Positions 45,541 through 53,387 are shown, counted from the stretch's first letter. The stretch: 64,000 nucleotides of DNA from Gallionella sp. (GCA_028687335.1 JAQUAI010000013.1:1-64000), one strand, 5' to 3'. The notes: generated from the sequence alone by a model not told the origin. Translations and numbers: made by a program.

Positions 45541-46836
45541 TCAGGCAGCTTGCTTTTTGGCGTTGATCTTGGCGACTTCGTCATCCCAACCATCGGTACG
45601 GACATACGGATTCATACGCGGCGAGTTAACCATGGCCGGATCAACATCAATTTCCATCGCATCCAGGAAATTAGCCAAACCGATACGTTCAATCATTTCA
45701 CCTGTACGCTCGTGCTCCAGCGCGTTTTCGGCGAAGAAATCGATAGTACGTTGCGCAAAATCAACCAGCTTCTCGACACCTTCATCAGTATCAAGCTTGA
45801 TGAACGGCAGAATCACGGTACCCATCAGACCACCGATCTTCAGATGACTCTTACCACCCACCAGAACCGTTGCACCTTTGTCGTTACCAGGAGACAAAGC
45901 GCCCGTCATAACGTTGATGCAATGCATACAACGCACGCAATCCTTGTTATCTACTTCCAGTGCCTGAGTATCATTCAGCGCAACAGCCGAGATATGTGCA
46001 TCCTTACGCACAGCACCGATGTCTTTGATTTGAATTGCCTTGGTTGGGCAGCGTGCCACAACGTCGTTCACCAGCTCATTCATGCCGTGCTTAGCAAACC
46101 ACTTCTTACCCAAAGCGTCATCTGTGCGCATATTGTCGCGCCAAGTACCAATCACCGACATATCGGAACGCTGAATCGAGTTCATGCAGTCGTTCGGGCA
46201 GCCGGAAAACTTGAACTTGAATTTGTAAGGCAAGGAAGGACGGTGAATGTCATCCAAGAAAGTGTTCAGTACTGCACGATGCGCTTTGGCTTCGTCATAG
46301 CAGGACTGCTCGCAACGCGCCGCACCAACACAAGACATTGATGTACGCACTGCTGGGCCAGCACCGCCCAAGTCAAAGCCCATTTCGTTGAATTCATCAA
46401 AAGCATGCTGAACATTTTCTGTGGTCGCACCCTGGAACATAATGTCCCCAGACTGGCCGTGGAAAGCAATCAGACCCGAACCATACTTATCCCAGATATC
46501 GCAAAATTTGCGCAATGTGTCAGTGTCGTAGTGCATGCCAGGAGGCGGCATGATGCGCAAAGTGTGAAACTCAGCCGCATCCTTATAAATAGGCTCGCCG
46601 TTTTCATCCTTCAATTCGGTAAAGCGAGGGATAACACCACCACCATAACCGTACACACCAACGGTACCGCCCTTCCAGTAGCCTTTTTTGGTCTTGTAGG
46701 AGGTTTCCAGTTGCCCCAGCAGATCGACCATATAGTCTTTCTCTTTTGCCAGCTCCTTCAGACCGGTAACAAAACTCGGCCATGGCCCCTTCTCAAGCTC
46801 ATCAAGGTTCGGGGTATCATGCATCTTCTTTGCCAT
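45541..46836 (-). CDS. dsrA: DsrA, dissimilatory sulfite reductase alpha subunit (oxidative type)
   Basis: A 431-residue protein. The siroheme/Fe4S4 ligands are in CVGAARCEQSCYDEAKAH and SGCPNDCMNS; a ferredoxin insert holds DCVRCMHCINVM. It is the first gene of the operon dsrABEFHCMKLJOPN. The ATG at 46836 follows AAAGGAAAAATT; the longer frame to 46878 lacks a ribosome site. The region upstream is shared with the divergent cluster at 47149 and contains two palindromes. Confidence 0.96.
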   Translation of the reverse strand: MAKKMHDTPNLDELEKGPWPSFVTGLKELAKEKDYMVDLLGQLETSYKTKKGYWKGGTVGVYGYGGGVIPRFTELKDENGEPIYKDAAEFHTLRIMPPPGMHYDTDTLRKFCDIWDKYGSGLIAFHGQSGDIMFQGATTENVQHAFDEFNEMGFDLGGAGPAVRTSMSCVGAARCEQSCYDEAKAHRAVLNTFLDDIHRPSLPYKFKFKFSGCPNDCMNSIQRSDMSVIGTWRDNMRTDDALGKKWFAKHGMNELVNDVVARCPTKAIQIKDIGAVRKDAHISAVALNDTQALEVDNKDCVRCMHCINVMTGALSPGNDKGATVLVGGKSHLKIGGLMGTVILPFIKLDTDEGVEKLVDFAQRTIDFFAENALEHERTGEMIERIGLANFLDAMEIDVDPAMVNSPRMNPYVRTDGWDDEVAKINAKKQAA

Positions 46837-47019
46837 AATTTTTCCTTTCAGTCGGATGAGAGAATGTCGCACCGACAACTAGTTTCTAATGACCCGCTAA
46901 AGACTGGGACTGGTGTTGCAATGGGATTGATCCGTCTGGGCTCTGCCTACCACCGTACCTTGGCGCGCCCAATTTCTTGATGGGAGGCATACTACGGGGG
47001 GGCGCACCAGCAAACCATC

Positions 47020-47054
47020 ACCCGTAGCGGGTATTTTCAATAACCCTTATGGGT
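47020..47054. promoter_or_regulatory. Paired palindromes in the dsrA / 47149 divergent promoter region
   Basis: ACCCGTAGCGGGT (47020-47032) and ACCCTTATGGGT (47043-47054) have centres about 22 bp apart, two helical turns, which would place two dimers on the same DNA face. The second extends to TAACCC-TTAT-GGGTAA, close to TAACCC-ATCG-GGGTTA before sqr. On the minus strand TACCCAT matches a NarL-type heptamer. Confidence 0.5.
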
Positions 47055-47148
47055 AAGCACCCCCCTTCCCCTAGCAGTATTCCAATATTTGGTGCATTAA
47101 CGATAGACTCGCGTCATTCTTGAATACTAGGCTGGGTTAATCGTCGCT

Positions 47149-47373
47149 ATGGCACAAATCAACGCATTGGCCAAAATCAAAATACCGCTCGGCTCGCAAG
47201 AAATCGAGCTGCAACAGATTGATCATGCCGAAGGAGGGATGAGTCTGTTACGCATCCGCATCCGCGAAGGCAAGCGCTTCACCATTTTCGACATCGACCC
47301 CGATTCCGCTCAACAATGGGCGCAGATCATGCAGGATTGGGCTGCAACCCAAACTGTCGCCACACAGGACTGA
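47149..47373 (+). CDS. Small uncharacterised protein, first gene of the divergent sulfur cluster
   Basis: A 74-residue protein. The first 55 residues look like a small beta-rich domain (KIKIPLGSQEIELQQIDHAE, LLRIRIREGKRFTIFDIDP) followed by a helix. No cysteine, no signal. It is 6 bp upstream of the Cas6-like gene and therefore translationally linked. No clear ribosome site precedes the ATG; the message may be nearly leaderless. Function unknown. Confidence 0.7.
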   Translation: MAQINALAKIKIPLGSQEIELQQIDHAEGGMSLLRIRIREGKRFTIFDIDPDSAQQWAQIMQDWAATQTVATQD

Positions 47374-47379
47374 GCGGTC

Positions 47380-47970
47380 ATGCCACATATGATTGATGCG
47401 GTGTTCGATATTCAAGCCGATAGCCTGCCCGCAGCTTATCGCGCCAGCCTATGGCAAGAGCTAACCCGCCACCTGCCGCAGCTGAGTCAACACACCTCGG
47501 TTGGTGTACTGCCACTGCGGACATCCGGTATCGAGCAAGAAATCCAGCTTCCCAAACGTTCCAAACTAGTGTTGCGCATCCCGCCCACTCTGGGCAATGA
47601 AGTCACTCCACTCGTCGACAAGTGCTTGAACATTGACGGCTACGCACTTCAAGTGGGGGCAATGAAGCTGCGCGAAATACAGCCCTCCGTAACAATACAT
47701 GCCCATCTGGTCGCCAGCGCCGATGAGGAAATCGATTTTGTGCGCGAACTTGAAGCCCAGTTAGCGCAGATGAAAATTAGCTGCAAATGGATTTGCGGTC
47801 GGCACGGCACCCTGACCGATGGCGGCCATGTCATTCACGGTTACAGTCTAGTCATCCACGATCTCAAACCGGAAGACTCGCTGCAACTGCAATATCAAGG
47901 ATTGGGTAGCGACCGCCACCTCGGTTGCGGTGTTTTTGTCCCCTATAAAGTCATTACCGGACTGGAATGA
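47380..47970 (+). CDS. Cas6/Cmx6-like RAMP-fold protein without a CRISPR array
   Basis: A 196-residue protein. Pattern comparison from memory places it with the Cas6/Cmx6 (type I-MYXAN) group: a start like DAVFDIQADSLPAAYRASLW, RLP-type RHLPQLSQHTSVGVLPL, strand LVLRIPP, LREIQPSVTIHAHLV, and the glycine-rich end LQYQGLGSDRHLGCGVFVP, which is the hallmark loop. Cas6 proteins cut CRISPR transcripts, yet no repeats or cas genes are seen in the window. Several histidines remain (GRHGTLTDGGHVIHGY), so nuclease activity cannot be excluded. The neighbours are DsrC- and TusA-type sulfur carriers, so a different RNA-binding role (for example tRNA thiolation or mRNA control) is conceivable; this is inference. 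Confidence 0.72.
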   Translation: MPHMIDAVFDIQADSLPAAYRASLWQELTRHLPQLSQHTSVGVLPLRTSGIEQEIQLPKRSKLVLRIPPTLGNEVTPLVDKCLNIDGYALQVGAMKLREIQPSVTIHAHLVASADEEIDFVRELEAQLAQMKISCKWICGRHGTLTDGGHVIHGYSLVIHDLKPEDSLQLQYQGLGSDRHLGCGVFVPYKVITGLE

Positions 47971-48011
47971 CGCAATAGGGATTTTTCTTAGTTAATTTTA
48001 AGGAGGAAAAG

Positions 48012-48341
48012 ATGGGATATGTAGTAGCTGGCAACGAATTGGAAGTCGACGCGGAAGGCTTTTTGCTCGAACCCGAATACAGCGAAGAAGTCGTGAATGT
48101 CATCGCCGCTGCCGAAGGAATCGAACTGACTCCTAAGCACTGGGAAGTTATCAATTACATGCGCGAAGAATATAAGGAAAACGGTCATACGCCGAACTTC
48201 CGCAATATGCTGAAGGGGGTCAACGAATTCTGGCCAGAAGCAGACAGCAAAGCACTGTATGATCTTTTCCCGACCGGACCGGCCAAACAAGCTGCCAAAA
48301 TTGGCGGACTGCCGCAGCCTTACGGCAAGGGCGGTTACTAA
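48012..48341 (+). CDS. Cysteine-less DsrC paralogue (RspA type)
   Basis: A 109-residue DsrC/TusE-family protein: DAEGFLLEPEYSEEVV, the conserved HWEVINYMREEY, and LYDLFPTGPAKQAAKIGGLP. Ala95 replaces the first redox cysteine of DsrC and the C-terminus ends YGKGGY with no penultimate cysteine; the protein has no cysteine at all. DsrC-family members lacking both cysteines have been grouped as RspA (regulatory sulfur-related proteins) in the literature, and a DNA-binding or regulatory role has been suggested. AAGGAGG lies at an ideal distance from the ATG, so high expression is likely. Confidence 0.88.
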   Translation: MGYVVAGNELEVDAEGFLLEPEYSEEVVNVIAAAEGIELTPKHWEVINYMREEYKENGHTPNFRNMLKGVNEFWPEADSKALYDLFPTGPAKQAAKIGGLPQPYGKGGY

Positions 48342-48351
48342 GGAGATGACA

Positions 48352-48825
48352 ATGGAAATGGTGAACGTGGTGCTCGATATGAAGGGCTTGCCCTGCCCCA
48401 AGCCGCTTCTGGGCGCAAAACGCATTGTGGATGAACTCTCCACCGGACAGGTACTATTGCTGATCTCCGATTGCCCCGGCACGCAAGATGACCTATTTTC
48501 TTGGGCCAAGCTGACCGGCAATGAAATATTAAAGACCGAACGCATGGAAGATGGCGGAGTTGGCTATCACATCCAAAAGGGCGAAAGCACCAAACACCCG
48601 CAAGCGCATGTTGCTCTCGATATCCGTGGCGCAGTCTGCCCTGGCCCTATCGTAGAAGCGAAAAAACTGCTGAACGGCATGCAGGCCGGTGAAGTGTTGA
48701 AAATGACCAGCGATTGCCCCGGCGTACACACCGACATTGGCGGCTGGGCCACGGCAACAGGCATGACTCTGCTGGAAAGCGTCGCAGTTGGCGGCGGCAC
48801 TTACGAATTCTACATTCGCAAGTGA
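48352..48825 (+). CDS. Tandem TusA-TusA sulfur carrier protein
   Basis: A 157-residue protein made of two TusA (SirA/YeeD) domains. Domain 1 (1-77) has the CPxP motif at Cys15 (KGLPCPKPLL), domain 2 (85-157) at Cys96 (RGAVCPGPIVEAKK). Each also has a second cysteine in SDCPG (Cys41, Cys122). TusA proteins carry persulfide sulfur between rhodanese/IscS and DsrE/TusBCD. AAGGAG precedes the ATG at 48352, and the stop overlaps the next gene (GTGA). The double-domain form is unusual next to the normal single TusA. Confidence 0.9.
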   Translation: MEMVNVVLDMKGLPCPKPLLGAKRIVDELSTGQVLLLISDCPGTQDDLFSWAKLTGNEILKTERMEDGGVGYHIQKGESTKHPQAHVALDIRGAVCPGPIVEAKKLLNGMQAGEVLKMTSDCPGVHTDIGGWATATGMTLLESVAVGGGTYEFYIRK

Positions 48826-49418
48826 GAATCAAAAGTAACTGGTTCAAACCCGGCAAACAACACACCCCGCAGGAACTCGGCGGGGCGTTGTCTTTTGTCA
48901 CTTGGCGCATCGCCGACAACGCATTAAAAAACACGCGAAAAGCTAATTTTGAAGTCAGCGTCGGACCGCAATATTTCGCTTTCTTCAACGAATTTCTGTT
49001 TTTTTTAATCCATGTCGCCGATCGCATTGCCTATCAACGCCTGTCAGCCGATGAGCGCGCCATTTTCACTGGCACACTGGCAAACCGAGTAGCAGAAACA
49101 CAAGCCGAAAACCAAAGCCGACTGTTGGGTGGCACGACCGCCGAACACAAACAATTGTTCATCGACCAAGTCAATCAGCGCGGAGACGGCTATGCTGATT
49201 TTGATTACGGCGAGGACGGCCCCTCGTTCAACTTCACCCGTTATCTTGGATATTGCATGAAACAAGTTATGTCGGAAAAAGACAGCGACTGGATCATCGA
49301 CCAGATGATGAGCATCGAAGCCCCCGAGGCCGTCGAGATGGTCGAAAAAACCATACGCAACCTACTCGAAACCGAACCAAGACAAGCCCGTAAACGCAGC
49401 GGTTCCAGCGGAGACTGA
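48822..49418 (+). CDS. Uncharacterised helical protein of the sulfur cluster
   Basis: A 198-residue soluble protein, mostly helical, rich in aromatic residues in the first half (YFAFFNEFLFFLIHVADRIAYQ). It starts with GTG at 48822, overlapping the TusA stop by 4 bp, which fixes the start: the longer ATG frame would run inside tusA. One conserved-looking cysteine (LGYCMKQ) lies near 145. The C-terminus is basic. No family is recognised; the coupling to TusA suggests a joint role. Confidence 0.75.
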   Translation: MRIKSNWFKPGKQHTPQELGGALSFVTWRIADNALKNTRKANFEVSVGPQYFAFFNEFLFFLIHVADRIAYQRLSADERAIFTGTLANRVAETQAENQSRLLGGTTAEHKQLFIDQVNQRGDGYADFDYGEDGPSFNFTRYLGYCMKQVMSEKDSDWIIDQMMSIEAPEAVEMVEKTIRNLLETEPRQARKRSGSSGD

Positions 49419-49421
49419 GTT

Positions 49422-50297
49422 ATGCCGAATGCGTTTGACCTAAACGACAACGACTCTTACCAACGCTGGCGCGATCAGAAACTGACCCGCGCCATCACCA
49501 ACCCGAACGATCTACTAGTTGAGCTTAACGACCCAAAGCATCTCAGCCGAGCCGAGCGCGATGCCCTACTGTCGCGTATTCAGCGCAGCAATATGGTCAT
49601 CTACATCTCTTCCCTTCCGCTCGACGAAAGCTTGGTGCGTTGCTTGGGTGAGCAAGTTGGGCTGAATCGTCTGGATGCCAATTGGCTGGCAGACCGCCTA
49701 GGCATTTCGCGCATCACGGTTAGCAACCCAGACAACCAACGCCAAGCCTACATCCCCTATACCGACCGCGCCATCAAATGGCATACCGACGGCTACTACA
49801 ACCCACCGGAAAAGCAGATACGCGGCATGGTGCTGCACTGTGCGCAAAGTGCTGGGATTGGCGGCGAAAATCGCGTTCTCGATCATGAAATCGCCTATCT
49901 AATGTTGCGCGATGCCGATATTGAATTCATCCGTGCCCTTTCCGCCCCCGATGTCATGACCATACCCGCGCGGGTAGATGAGTTCGACGGTGTGCGCGCA
50001 GCACAAACTGGGCCGGTTTTCTCAGTGGATGCAGCAGGTAATCTGCATATGCGCTACACCGCCCGCACGCGCAGCATCGAATGGAAACAAGATGCCACTA
50101 CGCTCGCCGCCGTGGCCAAGCTGGAACAAATACTGGATTCAGATACGCCGCATATCCAGCAACTAAAAATGGAAAGCAACACGGGATTGCTCTGCAACAA
50201 CGTACTGCATGATCGCTCCGCCTTTACCGACGACACTAGCAATCCCCGTCTACTCTACCGCGCACGTTACCTTGACCGCGTGACTGCGACCGCCTGA
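49422..50297 (+). CDS. TauD/TfdA-family Fe(II)/2-oxoglutarate-type dioxygenase
   Basis: A 291-residue protein. The HxD iron motif is in IKWHTDGYYNPPE near 125, and the distal His with the following Arg region is LCNNVLHDRSAFTDD near 265, followed by LLYRARYLDR. The substrate is unknown. Such enzymes in other bacteria release sulfite from taurine and related sulfonates, so a link to sulfur supply is possible but unproven. It begins 3 bp after the preceding gene. Confidence 0.85.
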   Translation: MPNAFDLNDNDSYQRWRDQKLTRAITNPNDLLVELNDPKHLSRAERDALLSRIQRSNMVIYISSLPLDESLVRCLGEQVGLNRLDANWLADRLGISRITVSNPDNQRQAYIPYTDRAIKWHTDGYYNPPEKQIRGMVLHCAQSAGIGGENRVLDHEIAYLMLRDADIEFIRALSAPDVMTIPARVDEFDGVRAAQTGPVFSVDAAGNLHMRYTARTRSIEWKQDATTLAAVAKLEQILDSDTPHIQQLKMESNTGLLCNNVLHDRSAFTDDTSNPRLLYRARYLDRVTATA

Positions 50298-50342
50298 CAT
50301 ACCCGCACACTCGGACGTGGCATCACCTAAGAAAGGCGCTTT

Positions 50343-51251
50343 ATGACCCGAACCCTCATTACCCTGCTCGCGCTGCTTCCCGCCCTCACCTTGGCCGCCC
50401 CTTTTACCGTCGAAAAGATCGCTCCCGATGTATACGTTCATCACGGTGAGCACAAAGACCTCGCACCGCATTACGGCGGAGACATATGCAACCTCAGCTT
50501 CATCGTGGGGGAAAAAGGAGTGGCCGTCATCGACACAGGAGGTTCACCCGTCGTAGGCAAGCAACTGCGAAAGGCAATACGCAAAGTCACCCGCAAGCCC
50601 ATCCTCTATGTCATTAACACCCACGTACATCCCGACCATGCATTGGGTAATGCGGCATTCAAACAAGATCGCCCAACATTTGTCGGTCACAGCAAATTGA
50701 GCAACGATATGGCGCAGCGTAAAGAAGTTTATCTGCGCAATCAGATCGAATGGGTGGGTGCGGATGCGGCAGGTACCGAATTGATCCCGCCCGACCTCAT
50801 CGTGAGCACCACACGCGAACTTGACTTGGGAGATCGCACGCTACATCTGACCGCCCATCCTGTCGCGCACAGCCCTTCCGATCTCAGCGTATTCGACAGT
50901 CGCAGCAACACCCTGTGGACCGGCGATTTGTTATTTGTCGAACGTACCCCATCAGTCGATGGAGATGTATCTTCATGGCTAACGGTACTCGAACAATTGC
51001 GCAGCATTAAAGCGACTCGCACAGTCCCCGGACACGGCTCGGTCGCCGCTGACGGCCATGCGGCTTTGGATAATGAAAAACGCTATTTAACGGCACTACT
51101 GAATGACGTACGTGAGGCAATCAAACTCGGGCACAGCATGGAAGAAACCATCACCACCGCAGCGCGGTCCGAACAGGATAAATGGCTATTATTCGACATC
51201 ACTAACCGGCGCAACGTCGCACGGATATTTCCGATGCTGGAGTGGGAATAA
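50343..51251 (+). CDS. Periplasmic metallo-beta-lactamase-fold hydrolase (SoxH-like)
   Basis: A 302-residue protein with a signal peptide (about 1-18, TLITLLALLPALTLAA). Zinc ligands are HVHPDHALGN near 98, later His residues in HPVAHSPSD and GHGSVA, and Asp in WTGDLLF. It resembles the SoxH / quinoprotein-relay zinc hydrolase group whose substrates are thought to be thiol adducts or persulfides (family knowledge; not proven here). It is the last gene of the cluster, followed by a terminator at 51266. Confidence 0.85.
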   Translation: MTRTLITLLALLPALTLAAPFTVEKIAPDVYVHHGEHKDLAPHYGGDICNLSFIVGEKGVAVIDTGGSPVVGKQLRKAIRKVTRKPILYVINTHVHPDHALGNAAFKQDRPTFVGHSKLSNDMAQRKEVYLRNQIEWVGADAAGTELIPPDLIVSTTRELDLGDRTLHLTAHPVAHSPSDLSVFDSRSNTLWTGDLLFVERTPSVDGDVSSWLTVLEQLRSIKATRTVPGHGSVAADGHAALDNEKRYLTALLNDVREAIKLGHSMEETITTAARSEQDKWLLFDITNRRNVARIFPMLEWE

Positions 51252-51265
51252 ACCCGTCAATGGCT

Positions 51266-51303
51266 AACTATCCCCTGCCGCAGGCAAACAGGGGATGGTT
51301 TTT
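51266..51303 (+). terminator. Intrinsic terminator after the MBL gene
   Basis: AACTATCCCCTG (51266-51277) pairs with CAGGGGATGGTT (51289-51300) around an 11-nt loop, with a T-run at 51299-51303. It closes the 47149-51251 transcription unit. Confidence 0.75.
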
Positions 51304-51351
51304 GGGCTCTCATTAAATCCAGATTAAGTTCAGATAATCCGCAACACATCA

Positions 51352-51837
51352 TCAAACGGCTTTGGCAGCAGCGGCAATTTCCGTAATCTTAATTATCGCG
51401 TTGGACAACTCTCGCACCCTAGCATCCAGCGTGGCGGACTCGCTCGCTTTGCGCTCCATTTCCGCTAATTTTGCTTGTTCCTGCTTGAGCTCATCCTTGA
51501 GTTGCTCAATCAGCTTCAATTGCGCCAGCGATTGATTTTTTGCCTCCTCAAACTCGGTATTTTTTTTGGCTAGTTCCTTGGCTTCTAAGGTAACCAATTC
51601 ATTAACCTTATTTTCAAGATCAGCATTTTTTTTGCCCATCTCGGCGGTTTTTGCCTGCTCTTGCTTGAGACCCTCCCGCAGCTGCACAATCGTTTTCAGA
51701 TGTTCGAGCGAGCGACTCCGCTCTTCCTCAATTTGCGCATCCTTCATCGCCAGTTCAAGGGCCGCGCCCTCAACCGGTTTGGCTTGTGTCGCGGGATTTT
51801 TTGGATCATAAGCATGAAGCTTAACGGTCTTTTCCAT
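51352..51837 (-). CDS. Coiled-coil protein with an internal duplication
   Basis: A 161-residue protein, almost wholly helical and charged. Two similar blocks of about 35 residues are visible: RSLEHLKTIVQLREGLKQEQ (from 41) and QSLAQLKLIEQLKDELKQEQ (from about 102), each followed by AKxAEMxxK. A short N-terminal segment (KTVKLHAYDPKNPA) precedes the coil. No enzymatic domain, no signal peptide. Cellular role unknown. It is read towards the preceding terminator. Confidence 0.7.
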   Translation of the reverse strand: MEKTVKLHAYDPKNPATQAKPVEGAALELAMKDAQIEEERSRSLEHLKTIVQLREGLKQEQAKTAEMGKKNADLENKVNELVTLEAKELAKKNTEFEEAKNQSLAQLKLIEQLKDELKQEQAKLAEMERKASESATLDARVRELSNAIIKITEIAAAAKAV

Positions 51838-51922
51838 GATGTAGGTTCTCGTTAATTCGGGTTGAAAAATATACGGATGAAAGCATAACGCATAGATCGA
51901 CAGCGCGGCACGGCAAACACAA

Positions 51923-52480
51923 TCAAAAGTTTTTCTCAGCCGCAGACTTTAGAACTTCCCTTTCGACAATCACGCTTTCCCGGCCGTCGCCCAACCAAAC
52001 CTGCCCGTCTTGTATGGTGCACTGAAGCTGCATGGTTCGTTGCGCCAGCGCCGCTATTGCACGCGTACTACTTTGCGGCAAATTAATAATGGAAAGGTTT
52101 TTTTGCCGTTCAAACTGACTACGATTTTGCGCAAACCACATTTCGGCAACACGTCCGCCATAGCAATACACAATCACCCGATTGGCTCGCCCGCACGCTT
52201 TTCGAATCAGCTTCTCATCTGGCGTACCCACATCAATCCACAGTTCAATCGCGCCTGTCAGATCCTTTTGCCAAATATCCGCCTCATCATCGTCCGTCAT
52301 TCCCTGCCCGAACTCCAGATACTCATGCGCATGTAACGCAAAGGCCAACACGCGCACCATCATGCGTTCGTCCGTCTCGGATGGATGTCGTGCCAGCGTC
52401 AGCGCGTGATCCTGATAATAGTGCCGCTCCATATCTGCAATCTGTAGATTGGCTTTGAAAATCGTTGCTTTAATGGCCAT
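51923..52480 (-). CDS. yaeQ: YaeQ-family protein
   Basis: A 185-residue YaeQ protein (MAIKATIFKANLQIADMERH, HPSETDERMMVRVLAFALHA, ADIWQKDLTGAIELWIDVGT, YGGRVAEMWF). The fold is a PD-(D/E)XK-like beta-sandwich with conserved Glu and Asp residues; the function is unknown, with an older link to transcription elongation factor RfaH suppression. The ATG at 52480 replaces a TTG-initiated longer frame. Confidence 0.92.
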   Translation of the reverse strand: MAIKATIFKANLQIADMERHYYQDHALTLARHPSETDERMMVRVLAFALHAHEYLEFGQGMTDDDEADIWQKDLTGAIELWIDVGTPDEKLIRKACGRANRVIVYCYGGRVAEMWFAQNRSQFERQKNLSIINLPQSSTRAIAALAQRTMQLQCTIQDGQVWLGDGRESVIVEREVLKSAAEKNF

Positions 52481-52673
52481 AAATAAATTCGCTTTAATGC
52501 TAAAGGATTGGATTTTGAGATGGCCGCGATTATCGCCCAACTTACCTCCAAGCGTCCGCTCGACTTATTAACGACCAGAAAATTACAGCACTAAAGTTCT
52601 TCTCCGTCTTGCCGATAACAGGGATGTAGTACAAGGAAAATTAGGTTTCATCGACCACATAGAAAGGCAAATC

Positions 52674-52946
52674 ATGGCTATTAGTTCAGTATCCACCAGT
52701 GCTCAACAGTACGCACCTCCCGTACAAGCGCAAAAGCAGGCAGAGCGCGGGCAAGAAGCCGCGAACAAAAAAGATGATGTCGCGGCTAAAGCGGCTGCCG
52801 AGGCAGCAGTAGCCAAAAAGGCTGAAGCAAAAAAAGCAGTGGAACAAAAAAACGAGGTGCAAAAACCGGAATCGCAACCTGCTCCGCGCGCAACAGTTAA
52901 CACCAGCGGTCAGACGGTTGGCAGCATCATTAACACCACAGCCTGA
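52674..52946 (+). CDS. Small lysine/alanine-rich protein
   Basis: A 90-residue low-complexity protein (AAKAAAEAAVAKKAEAKKAV in the middle), hydrophilic, no membrane segment. AAAGG precedes the ATG. The N-terminus (MAISSVSTSAQ) resembles the start of the following FlaG-like protein (MNISSVVTAY), so the two may share an origin or export signal. No family is recognised, and it could be a disordered linker-type protein. Confidence 0.5.
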   Translation: MAISSVSTSAQQYAPPVQAQKQAERGQEAANKKDDVAAKAAAEAAVAKKAEAKKAVEQKNEVQKPESQPAPRATVNTSGQTVGSIINTTA

Positions 52947-52984
52947 AGTTATTGCTGTATCAATAAAGTGTATTGGGAATGGTG

Positions 52985-53350
52985 ATGAATATTTCTTCTG
53001 TTGTAACAGCGTATAGCGGTGGGGCGAGCAGTACTGCACGTCCTACCGCACCCACGCGCCCCTCGGCTCAACCCGCTGCTGATGCGCCGCGTGTCACGAC
53101 TAACGAGCCGTCTGCGGAGCGTGTATCTCAGGCCGTAAAGCAAGTAAACGAAGCATTTGCCGACAAAGGTCAAAACCTCGTAGCTTCAATTGAGAAAGAC
53201 AAGGCAACCGGTATCAACGTGGTCAAAATCTCGGATAAGGAAACCAATGAATTGGTCAGCCAATACCCTTCCAAGACGATGGTCGCTATTGCCGAATCGC
53301 TAAGCCAGTACCAAAGCAAAAAAGGGCAAATGCTTAACGTTAGCGCCTGA
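52985..53350 (+). CDS. Orphan FlaG-like protein
   Basis: A 121-residue protein. The C-terminal 70 residues (QVNEAFADKGQNLVASIEKD, VVKISDKETNELVSQYPSKT) fit the FlaG family, small proteins encoded beside flagellin that affect filament length. The N-terminal 45 residues are Pro/Ala-rich. No flagellar gene is nearby, so the assignment to flagella is by family only. The ATG at 52985 was chosen because it gives MNISSVV; upstream starts at 52973 (TTG) and 52979 are possible. Confidence 0.7.
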   Translation: MNISSVVTAYSGGASSTARPTAPTRPSAQPAADAPRVTTNEPSAERVSQAVKQVNEAFADKGQNLVASIEKDKATGINVVKISDKETNELVSQYPSKTMVAIAESLSQYQSKKGQMLNVSA

Positions 53351-53387
53351 CCCTTCCCCATGTGGCAGGGCTAGCCCGAAGAGCGGA

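Noticed and set aside
44759-45847. 362-codon plus-strand frame opposite dsrB and dsrA
   Set aside because: Runs antisense across two well-supported genes and shows no domain.
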